In this document: in pieces, positions 54,808 through 62,412 of the stretch
How the letters are laid out: the number at the start of each line of letters is the position of its first letter
How positions within the stretch are numbered: the stretch's first letter is position 1
Position numbers and translations under genes: made by a program
The notes under the pieces: model-generated
Told to the model about the DNA's origin: nothing
Databases searched by the model: none
Seen by the model: only the letters and a program-made list of their open reading frames with translations
NCBI GenBank assembly: GCA_019638615.1
Contig: JAHBTL010000021.1
Coordinates: 51,664-115,663, forward strand
Direction of reading: 5' to 3'
Source: Chitinophagaceae bacterium
Lineage (GTDB): Bacteria; Bacteroidota; Bacteroidia; Chitinophagales; Chitinophagaceae
Length of the DNA: 64,000 nucleotides

Positions 54808-56448
54808 ATGAAATACTTTAGTAAGAAGACCCCCTGCCTGATCCTGGCTGTGTTGCTGATGCTGAGCCAGGCTTCTTATGCACAAACCGGTAAAAGCAAA
54901 AAGATACTGGTGATCGGAGTAGACGGCATTATTAATACCGCTATAGATTACGCGGCCACACCTGGTATTGGCAGGCTTAAAGCAAACGGTTCATATAGTA
55001 TGAATGGTTATGGTGGTGTTCCCGCTTATTCAAGTTCGGGATGGGCTACCATGCTCACCGGCGTTTCGGCAGATAAGCATGGAGTAAAGGTAAATAAATC
55101 ATTTGCAGGGAACGAATTCGGGCAATATCCGTCAGTTGTCAGTCGCATTAAGGCTGCTATCCCGGCTATGATGGTCGCGTCTGTTGTGCGCACCCCGGAA
55201 TTAAATACGCTGTTGAACCAGTCTGCCGATCAAAAATTTCAATATGCTTCCGATGAGCAGGTATATAGTAAATCAGAAGAGCTTCTGAGGCAGGCCGACC
55301 TGGGCGCGCTGTTCGTGCAATTCAGCAGTCCTGCGGAAACAGGGGAGGAGGTTGGTTTCCAGCTTCGCCAGGCCCGCTATGTGCTGGCTATTCAAAAGAT
55401 TGATGAATATGTTACAGGATTGCAGGCGGCTATTCAGTCACGCGCCGGCTTTGCCGATGAAGACTGGAATATATTCCTGGCTTCCACGCATGGAGGAACA
55501 GAGTCTGGTGTACCGCAGAGCACTACAGTGGAAGAGATCAATGTGCCCGTTATTTTTTCGGGAGCCGAAATGGACAAAAAAGAGCTGATCGGCGCTTCGC
55601 TCGCTCCCAGGGAGAACGCCGATAATATTTTAACGCTCAACAAAGCGGCTTCCGGCGACGCTACTTTTGTGCGGGTTCCGATCAAAGGAACCGCGCTCGA
55701 CGGAATGAATAAATTCACTATTGAATTTTGGATAAAAGCCGGTCCCAACAGCAGCGACCCGTCTATCATAGGAGATAAGGACTGGGATTCGGGCGGCAAT
55801 CCAGGCTTTGTGATCTGCAGAAGCGGCTCAACATGGAAGATCAATTTCGCCAATGACAAACGCACCCGTTACGACATCGGCTCAACCAAGCCGATAGAGG
55901 ATGGTAACTGGCATCATCTGGCTATTACGTTCGATAAAACAAGGTACTGCGAAATTTACCAGGATGGAGAGAAAGTGAACGAATCGCCGCTCACATATAA
56001 AGACGCGGACAATATGATCTCTAACTTAAATTACCTCTGCCTGGCGCAGGAGGGAACGCAGAGATATAGTGGCGGTGCACCTAACTGGGCCGGTTCCTTT
56101 AATGAAGTGAGGATATGGACAGATGTGCTTTCTGCCCAAACCATCCGCGACTATATGTATCTCCGCAACGTTGAAACCAGCAATCACCCTAACAAGGCTT
56201 CGCTGAACCTTTACCTGAAAATGGATGATGTTAGGGGAACTGTGGTAAAAGATCACAGCGGCAAAGGAAATAATGGCGAACTGATTGGTCCCGCCAGCGA
56301 ACGCCATCCCTACTACCCGATAGGTCTTACGGATGTTGCTGTAAATGTGCTCAGCCATTTTGGAATACGCGCGGATGGAAGCTGGGGGCTGGAAGGAAGC
56401 GTGCTGAAGTCGAACGTGCCGTTCCGTTTGTTTAAAGTACCCAACTAA
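54808..56448 (+). CDS. Alkaline phosphatase-fold protein with LamG and DUF4983-like domains, active site degenerate
   Basis: A signal peptide (LLMLSQASYAQ) precedes a type I phosphodiesterase/nucleotide pyrophosphatase-like domain (about 30-260). Its first metal ligand (VDG, Asp39) and SSSGWATMLTGV remain. The usual FDxxDxxGH block reads FSSPAETGEE at 172-181, and the SDHG block reads STHG at 226-229, so three or four ligands are lost. A LamG domain (about 285-460) and a C-terminal DUF4983-like part with HPYYPIGLTDVA follow. The protein may therefore bind rather than cleave. Its LamG domain shares DWDSGGNPGF with the last gene of the operon. Confidence 0.75.
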   Translation: MKYFSKKTPCLILAVLLMLSQASYAQTGKSKKILVIGVDGIINTAIDYAATPGIGRLKANGSYSMNGYGGVPAYSSSGWATMLTGVSADKHGVKVNKSFAGNEFGQYPSVVSRIKAAIPAMMVASVVRTPELNTLLNQSADQKFQYASDEQVYSKSEELLRQADLGALFVQFSSPAETGEEVGFQLRQARYVLAIQKIDEYVTGLQAAIQSRAGFADEDWNIFLASTHGGTESGVPQSTTVEEINVPVIFSGAEMDKKELIGASLAPRENADNILTLNKAASGDATFVRVPIKGTALDGMNKFTIEFWIKAGPNSSDPSIIGDKDWDSGGNPGFVICRSGSTWKINFANDKRTRYDIGSTKPIEDGNWHHLAITFDKTRYCEIYQDGEKVNESPLTYKDADNMISNLNYLCLAQEGTQRYSGGAPNWAGSFNEVRIWTDVLSAQTIRDYMYLRNVETSNHPNKASLNLYLKMDDVRGTVVKDHSGKGNNGELIGPASERHPYYPIGLTDVAVNVLSHFGIRADGSWGLEGSVLKSNVPFRLFKVPN

Positions 56449-56460
56449 CAAAAAAATGAT

Positions 56461-56943
56461 ATGGTAATGAGACTGAATGTAAAGTTTTTTTTAGTGCTGC
56501 TGGTTGCAGGTATTACAGGATTGGCTTCCTGTAGAAAGAATGTGTTGCCGCCGCATGAAGTTCCCGGTGAGGAACAGCTTGTGTCTGGCCGGCTGTCCGG
56601 TACCTGGGCATCACCCAGCAATATTGTTACGCCCGAAAATGTGCCGGCAGAAATATTCGGAGCAATGCGTTTGGTATTTACCACGGACGGATCCGGTAAT
56701 CCGTCTAAATTCCTGGCACAGGATTGCCCGATCGTATTTGGCAATACCGGCGCGGGAACTTGGGCGGTTGCCGGAACACAGGACAGCGCGAAGGTGACCC
56801 TGACAGGTGTGGAGCCTGTGGACGAATTCAACGTCAGGGTTGCATCAGGTACGCTTACTCTTTCCTTTTATATGGGATGGGAGAACACCGATACCAAAGC
56901 AACAGGAAAAGGAAACTTCCGGGTAACCCTCACCCGTCAATAA
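56461..56943 (+). CDS. Small lipocalin-like lipoprotein (DUF5004-like)
   Basis: The 160-residue lipoprotein (signal ending GLASCRKN) has a repeated beta pattern: LSGTWASPSN, AMRLVFTTDGSG, GTWAVAGTQDSAKVTL and GNFRVTLTRQ. Together they resemble the lipocalin-like DUF5004 fold. It is one of several small surface proteins in this SusC/SusD locus. Start codons at 56461 and 56467 (MRLNVKFF) are both possible. No ligand can be proposed. Confidence 0.6.
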   Translation: MVMRLNVKFFLVLLVAGITGLASCRKNVLPPHEVPGEEQLVSGRLSGTWASPSNIVTPENVPAEIFGAMRLVFTTDGSGNPSKFLAQDCPIVFGNTGAGTWAVAGTQDSAKVTLTGVEPVDEFNVRVASGTLTLSFYMGWENTDTKATGKGNFRVTLTRQ

Positions 56944-56963
56944 AAAAATCAAAAAATACAGGG

Positions 56964-58499
56964 ATGAAAAAAAATAACAATAAGCTATTCTCCTGGCCGG
57001 TTTCAATGCTTGTGCTGGGCATAGTAATGTTCACGTCGTGCAAAGAAAAATTCGACCATACGATTGATACGGGAAACCCGGTTATTGTAAGTTATAACCC
57101 GGCTTTGGCGGTGGAAGGTATTGCGGTGAACAGCGACATGATATTGACCTTTGACAAGCATATCAAAAAAGGAAGCGGTATTGTGGTAATTGCCGGTAAA
57201 ACGGATACACTGCGTATAGACATAAACTCAGATGCTGCGACGATCGCAGACGACAAGCGGGTGCTGACTATCAATCCGCCTGTTGATCTGAAGGCAGACG
57301 AACCTTATAACGTTACCCTGGAAAGAGGGATCGTTACCGACCTGCTGGGGAACCAGTATATGGGAATGCCGGACGGATCTTCATGGGCTTTTAAAACAGT
57401 GGGAACAAGCGGACTGGCTGTTACTTCCATCAATCCGCTTCCGGGCAGCACCGATGCGTCTTTGTTTAAGCTGGAGCTGATTTTTGCAGCGGACGTGCAA
57501 AAAGGGAATGGAAATATTTCGGTGTTTGAGAGCGCCGGAGATGTGAAGGTGGCTGAAATACCTGTTTCCGGTCAGGCCGTAACCGTTGATGGTAAAACGG
57601 TAACCGTTGTGCTGGGAACACCTCTTAAATTCGCTACCGGTTATTATGTGCTTGCAGACGCGGGATCTGTTGTGGATGCGAACGGTAAGGCCTTCGAAGG
57701 CTTTTTAACCCCTGCTTCATGGAGCTTTACTACTACAAGCGGCAGCGGGAACAACCTGCTTGTTTACCTGCCTATGGACAATGATCTGTATGATGTGAGC
57801 GGGAACAGGTTTGATGCAATGCAGGGAGAACATGCCACCTCGAAAGTGAGCTTTGTAACAGACCCGGTAAGAGGGCGCGTGGCATCCTTTACTTCAGGTT
57901 CGTATGCTGTACTGCCGAAGCACGATCTGCTGAGACCGGGACTAACACAAGGGTTTAGCTTCAGCTTCTGGACAAAGCTGGCAGCGATCGGGTCCGATCC
58001 TGTACTGTTCGGTAATTCCGACTGGGACAGTGGCGGTAACCCCGGATTTATACTGGCTACTGACGGCGCTCTTACCTATACGGGACCGGGATCGGAGGGC
58101 AGAGGCTGGCTGCTTAAGATAACCGGCGACGCCGGGGGAGTAAGCAACCGTATGGACTGGAGGGCAAATGAAATGACGCCACAGGCTCCGGCGTTGGCGG
58201 ATGACCAGTGGCACATGGTAACGGTTGCCCTTGATCAAACAGCGAAGAAGCTGCATGTGTATATTGACGGAAAAGAATTTGCGAAAGTGCCTCCCATGGA
58301 TCTCAACATTCTGCAGGGACCGTTATGGGACGGCGCTAATGACTATCCCTTCACTATTTGGGAAGATGGCACCGGGAAGTACAATGCGGGAAGCGATACA
58401 AGAAAAGCGCTTAGCGGGCTGGTGGATGATGTAAGGATTTACACCAAAGCCCTGAGCGCCGAGGAAGTAAACGGTATTTATATAGCCGATCAAAAGTAA
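56964..58499 (+). CDS. Surface lipoprotein with two Ig-like (Big_5/SbsA) domains and a LamG domain
   Basis: The 511-residue lipoprotein (signal ending MFTSCKEK) contains two SbsA/Big_5-type Ig-like domains at about 25-130 and 135-255, each with NP-hydrophobic and F-x-F-D/A-K blocks such as DMILTFDKHIKKGSG. A LamG domain (about 260-505) follows with DWDSGGNPGF and DDQWHMVTVALDQT. The domains suggest binding to a polymer at the surface. The start at 56964 was chosen because a longer frame overlaps the preceding gene. A terminator follows, closing the nine-gene SusC/SusD locus. Confidence 0.8.
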   Translation: MKKNNNKLFSWPVSMLVLGIVMFTSCKEKFDHTIDTGNPVIVSYNPALAVEGIAVNSDMILTFDKHIKKGSGIVVIAGKTDTLRIDINSDAATIADDKRVLTINPPVDLKADEPYNVTLERGIVTDLLGNQYMGMPDGSSWAFKTVGTSGLAVTSINPLPGSTDASLFKLELIFAADVQKGNGNISVFESAGDVKVAEIPVSGQAVTVDGKTVTVVLGTPLKFATGYYVLADAGSVVDANGKAFEGFLTPASWSFTTTSGSGNNLLVYLPMDNDLYDVSGNRFDAMQGEHATSKVSFVTDPVRGRVASFTSGSYAVLPKHDLLRPGLTQGFSFSFWTKLAAIGSDPVLFGNSDWDSGGNPGFILATDGALTYTGPGSEGRGWLLKITGDAGGVSNRMDWRANEMTPQAPALADDQWHMVTVALDQTAKKLHVYIDGKEFAKVPPMDLNILQGPLWDGANDYPFTIWEDGTGKYNAGSDTRKALSGLVDDVRIYTKALSAEEVNGIYIADQK

Positions 58500-58543
58500 T
58501 ATCCTATAGCTATAGCTGAACAACATTTATTTTGAAGAGCAAT

Positions 58544-58579
58544 AAAAAGTTTATCGAAATGATTTCGGTAAACTTTTTT
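58544..58579 (+). terminator. Rho-independent terminator of the SusC/SusD locus
   Basis: AAAAAGTTTATCGAAAT and ATTTCGGTAAACTTTTT form a strong stem with one G-T pair and a 1-3 base loop, followed by a T run. It lies 45 bases after the stop codon of the last gene in the operon. Confidence 0.85.
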
Positions 58580-58647
58580 TGTTGCGGGTTGAAATGATCT
58601 ATGGCTATGAGCTATGAGCAGTCTGCCAACCTATTTTAGGCATGGAC

Positions 58648-58703
58648 AAACTATAAACCCGAAACTTGCAACTTGCAACCTGCAACAGCCATCAAATCTC
58701 AAA
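58648..58703. repeat. Heptamer repeat array (8 units)
   Basis: Eight 7-bp words (AAACTAT, AAACCCG, AAACTTG, CAACTTG, CAACCTG and similar) follow in phase. A short group of GCTATGA words stands before it at about 58601-58620. The array lies upstream of the reductase gene; a TTG inside it opens a spurious longer reading frame. Confidence 0.75.
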
Positions 58704-58744
58704 TTTTAAATCCCCCATTCAATTTATTTTTTCAATTTTACGGT

Positions 58745-59737
58745 ATGATGGATCAATCTATGAAGGCCGTTGTATATACTAAATACGGCGGCCCGGAAGT
58801 GCTGCAATATGCGGATGTTCCCAAACCTGTTGCCGGAAAAGAGGAGGTACTTGTAAAAGTTAATGCTGCTTCTGTTAATTCCTGGGACTGGGATCTGTTG
58901 CGGGGTAAGCCTTATTTGTACCGTTTGCTTTTTGGATTGCTTAAACCCAGGCATACCATAACAGGATGTGATATCGCGGGGCGTGTGGAAGCCACAGGCA
59001 GCAATGTAACCCGGTTTAAGCCGGGCGATGAGGTGATGGGAGATATAAGCGAAACCTGGGGCGGCTATGCGGAATATGTTTGTGTAAAGGAAAAGCAATT
59101 ATCTAAGAAACCTGCTTCTCTTTCGTTTGACGTGGCAGCCTGTATACCACAGGCCGGCGTACTGGCGTTGCAGGCAGTATACGACAAAAAAATGTTACGG
59201 AAAGGAGACGGGGTATTGATCAACGGAGCCGGCGGCGGCGTAGGCACTTTTGCTTTGCAACTGGCTAAATTATTAGGAGCGGAAGTAACCTGCGTGGACA
59301 ACGCGGATAAGCTGGATATGCTGCTGTCGCTGGGGGCAGACAATGTAATAGACTATAACAGGGAGGATTTTACCAGGAGAGGCACAAAGTATGATCTGGT
59401 AATTGATGTGGTGGCTTCCCGCTCTGTTTTTTCTTACAGGCGCTGCCTGAAGCTGCATGGCATGTTTGTAATGATCGGCGGCTCGGTATCTTCACTTTTG
59501 CAAGCTGCTATCCTGGGACCATTGCTTTCTAAAAAAGGAGGCAAAACGCTGGGTATCCTGGTTCATAAGCCCAATAAAAATGTTCCGCTGATCAACTCAC
59601 TGGTTGAATCGGGACAACTGAAACCCGTTATCGACAGGGTTTTTACCTTACAGCAATTACCCGAAGCCATGAAATATTTCGGCAGCGGAAAAGTGAAGGG
59701 AAAGATTGTGATCAGGGTAGAGGATTCTGTGAAATAG
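58745..59737 (+). CDS. Zinc-independent MDR-family NAD(P)-dependent alcohol dehydrogenase/quinone reductase
   Basis: The medium-chain reductase has a GroES-like N-terminal half (KAVVYTKYGGPEVLQ, GCDIAGRVEATG, PGDEVMGDI) and a Rossmann half with GAGGGVGTFALQLAKLLGAEV. The zinc ligands of classical alcohol dehydrogenase are absent, so a quinone or enone reductase activity is more likely. At 330 residues it is complete. Starts at 58745, 58748 and 58760 are all possible; MKAVVYTKYG (58760) is the commonest family N-terminus. It is a single gene between two heptamer arrays. Confidence 0.87.
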   Translation: MMDQSMKAVVYTKYGGPEVLQYADVPKPVAGKEEVLVKVNAASVNSWDWDLLRGKPYLYRLLFGLLKPRHTITGCDIAGRVEATGSNVTRFKPGDEVMGDISETWGGYAEYVCVKEKQLSKKPASLSFDVAACIPQAGVLALQAVYDKKMLRKGDGVLINGAGGGVGTFALQLAKLLGAEVTCVDNADKLDMLLSLGADNVIDYNREDFTRRGTKYDLVIDVVASRSVFSYRRCLKLHGMFVMIGGSVSSLLQAAILGPLLSKKGGKTLGILVHKPNKNVPLINSLVESGQLKPVIDRVFTLQQLPEAMKYFGSGKVKGKIVIRVEDSVK

Positions 59738-59827
59738 CTGTGGGCTGTCAGCTATCAGCAATGAGCTTTGAGCTTTTGGTGTAATGGATACAATCTCTAA
59801 ATCAGCAATCAACAAATCAGCAATCAG

Positions 59828-59907
59828 TTTATGGTTTATGGTTTTTTGTTTATAGTTAAGCTTAAAACCATAAACTACAAACCTGAAACTTGCAACCTGC
59901 AACCTTC
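59828..59907. repeat. Mirror-type heptamer array with central AAGCTT
   Basis: Four words TTTATGG, TTTATGG, TTTTTTG, TTTATAG are followed by TT-AAGCTT-AA and then AACCATA, AACTACA, AACCTGA, AACTTGC, AACCTGC, AACCTTC. The AAGCTT at 59858-59863 is the symmetry centre. The array ends 2 bases before the stop codon of the minus-strand oxidoreductase and may act as a bidirectional terminator between two convergent genes. Confidence 0.8.
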
Positions 59908-59909
59908 AA

Positions 59910-61337
59910 TCAAAACTCCCGGTAGTCGCCGGCTAAATACTGGTTCGCTTTCTCTTCTTTAAATTTCGCGGTTGCTGCATCCCAGTGCAGAGTCTCCCCG
60001 GGGAATCGCCCGGCAATGGTTCCCAATAAAATGGTCTCGGTCAGTTTTGCGGCATAATCAAAGGGGGCTGTAGTGTCGCCTTTCCCCAAACAGGCATCCA
60101 CAAACTGATGGTAATGCTTAGGTCCTTCACTGTCATAATCCCGGATGGGCTCACCCAGGTTATGTTCTTTTGAAACCCTGGCGATTTCCTTGGAAATGTC
60201 CACGTACTTGCCATTCACAATTTTCTTTGGAAGCTGCATAAAGTGAGGCAACAATAGTCTGCCTTTTTCCCCGACAAACATGGCGCCCTGCTCCGGTAAT
60301 TCGTTTTCGGCGGCTACTCCGGCATCCAATGAAATTTTGTCCTTAACACTTGCATCTTTCTGCCCCTTTTTATCCTTTTTCATTTCCATACCGGGTAGCA
60401 CCAGTTCTTCGGACATAGCAGGAGCGCCCTTGCCATCGTACCAGATCCATTTTAAGGAATTGGTTGTGTATGGTGTACCCGGGAACTCATACGTAACAGT
60501 ATTGTGTTCCGGGAAACCAAAACCGTTGGATGGTCTGCATTCGGTAGTGATTGTTCGCGGTACATCCAACTTCAATGCATTATACGGCGTGTCGAAAATA
60601 TGAACTCCCATATCGCCCAGGGTGCCACAGCCATAATCCATGAGCTTTCTCCAGTTACCGGGATGGTACATGTCTTTTTTATAAGGTCGCTTTTTTGATG
60701 TGCCCAGCCAAAGGTTCCAATCGAGCTGTTCCGGAACGGGATCTTCTCCCTCGGGCAACGGGCCATCGTATCCCCAATTCTTGGGTGACCATGCATGTAC
60801 GGTATGTACTTTCCCGATAATACCGGCCTGGATCAACAATGTGGCCAGTTTGTAATCGTAAAAAGAGTGTACCTGGATACCCATTTGTGTGATCAGTCCT
60901 TTTTCGGCAGCCAATTTTTTCATTTCCCTGGATTCGGACACGTAGTGCGTCAACGGTTTTTGACAGTACACGGGCTTATTCATATTCATGGCCATCAGGG
61001 AAGCCGGTGCATGGGTATGGTCGGGTGTGGAAACAATAACGGCATCGATTTCATTGCCCAGCTCTTTCAACATTTTCCGGTAATCAAAAAATATCCGTGC
61101 TCCCGGATGCATTTTGTGAGCCACGGAAAGGTTGATGGCATCCACATCGCAGAGAGCGACCACTTCCACCGAAGGGTGGGACGAGATCGCTTTCAGATCC
61201 GCCATTCCCATGTTGCCCACGCCAATATGGGCAGTTCTCAGTTTTTCTTTTAGATTTGCCCTTTTTAAAAAGGAGGGCATAAACATCATTCCCAGTGCGC
61301 CCGCAACGCTGTTTTTTATAAATTCTCTTTTGTTCAT
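59910..61337 (-). CDS. Gfo/Idh/MocA-family oxidoreductase, exported
   Basis: The 475-residue protein has an export signal (NKREFIKNSVAGALG, a Tat-like form with Lys-Arg), a Rossmann fold (LRTAHIGVGNMG) and the dehydrogenase site with CQKPL in place of EKP. A C-terminal domain with GALGMMF-independent blocks such as YGCGTLGDMGVHIFDTP follows. These periplasmic enzymes act on sugars, typically at C3. It lies 10 bases after the DUF1080 gene on the same strand and both are likely used on the same substrate. The replaced Glu of the EKP motif is common in this subfamily. Confidence 0.87.
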   Translation of the reverse strand: MNKREFIKNSVAGALGMMFMPSFLKRANLKEKLRTAHIGVGNMGMADLKAISSHPSVEVVALCDVDAINLSVAHKMHPGARIFFDYRKMLKELGNEIDAVIVSTPDHTHAPASLMAMNMNKPVYCQKPLTHYVSESREMKKLAAEKGLITQMGIQVHSFYDYKLATLLIQAGIIGKVHTVHAWSPKNWGYDGPLPEGEDPVPEQLDWNLWLGTSKKRPYKKDMYHPGNWRKLMDYGCGTLGDMGVHIFDTPYNALKLDVPRTITTECRPSNGFGFPEHNTVTYEFPGTPYTTNSLKWIWYDGKGAPAMSEELVLPGMEMKKDKKGQKDASVKDKISLDAGVAAENELPEQGAMFVGEKGRLLLPHFMQLPKKIVNGKYVDISKEIARVSKEHNLGEPIRDYDSEGPKHYHQFVDACLGKGDTTAPFDYAAKLTETILLGTIAGRFPGETLHWDAATAKFKEEKANQYLAGDYREF

Positions 61338-61347
61338 GGTCTGAAGC

Positions 61348-62163
61348 TTATCGTTTTTTTATTTTTATGTTTCTGAACCAGATCGGACTCGCATGATCCT
61401 GTAAAGCAATATAGCCTTTTTTGAATTTTCCGTAATCGGGGCTGCTTTTCCACTTGTCGGAATTTTTCTTTTCATTCCACGCATCGTCCCAGGGAACAAA
61501 AGATAATATCATTTTACCATTCAGCCAATGTTCTACTTTCTCCGGGGTAAATACGATCTTTGAACTGTTCCATTCTCCCACCGGGTACAAAGTTTTTCCC
61601 GGGTCGGGCGGATGCATGGCGTAGTCGGCTCCTGTTTGTTGCAAAGGTTTAAGTTCTTCAGGATGGTCTGTATACCCCAAACTGGTATTGTAAGCCGTCA
61701 GATCATGGATACTGGCATAGTTTTCATCATCGATCAATTGATATTCCGGAGCTACAACGGGAGGGCCGTCGTATCCTTCTTTTACGTGATAAAAAATACC
61801 ACTGTTCCCCCCTTTGGGCAGTTTCCATTCCAGGTACAGTTCAAAGTTTTCGAATTCTTCGGCTCCGTATAGAATGTCCTTGCCACCGGTATAATTCTGT
61901 TCCAGTCCGAGTTGGGTATCAAAAGTCAGGGTACTGTCTTTTATGGTCCAGCCGGGGGGAAGGGAATCCATATTGTATCCCCGCCAGCCCTTAAGGCTCG
62001 TGCCATCAAAAAGATAGGTCCATTCGGAGCTATTCTCCCTGGTTTCAGTAGTGGTGGTTTCTTCTTTTTTGTTGGATTGGTTATTACAAGCTGCAATGAT
62101 CAAAAGGAAAACAGCGATCTTAACAAAACGCTGTATATCACCAAGTGTAGTTTTAGCCTTCAT
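61348..62163 (-). CDS. DUF1080 (3-keto-glycoside hydrolase/lyase-like) lipoprotein
   Basis: The 271-residue lipoprotein (signal ending LIIAAC, Cys26) is a DUF1080 domain with a beta-jelly-roll/LamG-like fold. Family blocks are LFDGTSLKGWRGYN, FENFELYLEWKLPKGGNSGIFYHV (in part GGNSGIFYHV) and LPPGWTIKDSTL. Characterised members hydrolyse or eliminate 3-keto-glucosides made by periplasmic oxidoreductases. The adjacent Gfo/Idh/MocA gene fits this pathway. There is no direct proof of the substrate here. Confidence 0.87.
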   Translation of the reverse strand: MKAKTTLGDIQRFVKIAVFLLIIAACNNQSNKKEETTTTETRENSSEWTYLFDGTSLKGWRGYNMDSLPPGWTIKDSTLTFDTQLGLEQNYTGGKDILYGAEEFENFELYLEWKLPKGGNSGIFYHVKEGYDGPPVVAPEYQLIDDENYASIHDLTAYNTSLGYTDHPEELKPLQQTGADYAMHPPDPGKTLYPVGEWNSSKIVFTPEKVEHWLNGKMILSFVPWDDAWNEKKNSDKWKSSPDYGKFKKGYIALQDHASPIWFRNIKIKKR

Positions 62164-62342
62164 TTTTATTGGGGGTAATTTATTCCGTAAAATGTTTTAG
62201 ATACTGATTCTTCCCCTTACAGGGTCGCTATAATCTTCTTTACCCGTTCCTGCGCGAAACGCATAACGTTTTGCAAAATAAGAATTTTCATTGATACTGA
62301 CAGAAAAGAGGGTGCATTTCACAGGGATTGAGCTGTCAGTAA

Positions 62343-62408
62343 TTTGTAGTTTATGATTTTTTGTTTGAAGTGGAGAAACGACAAACCCGAAACAACAAAC
62401 TATAAACC
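62343..62408. repeat. Mirror-type heptamer array
   Basis: Four words TTTGTAG, TTTATGA, TTTTTTG, TTTGAAG (62343-62370) and, after a 10-base centre, the opposed words ACAAACC, CGAAACA, ACAAACT, ATAAACC (62381-62408). The array ends 4 bases before the stop codon of the next minus-strand gene and lies between two genes of the same orientation. Confidence 0.75.
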
Positions 62409-62412
62409 ACTC

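Noticed and set aside
56724-56963. 80-codon N-terminal extension of the Ig-like/LamG lipoprotein
   Set aside because: It overlaps the preceding lipoprotein gene in another frame, and a normal lipoprotein signal begins at 56964.
62310-62321. GGGTGCATTTCA, like the terminus of the inverted-repeat elements
   Set aside because: Only 12 bases match and no inverted partner is near; not enough to call an element.
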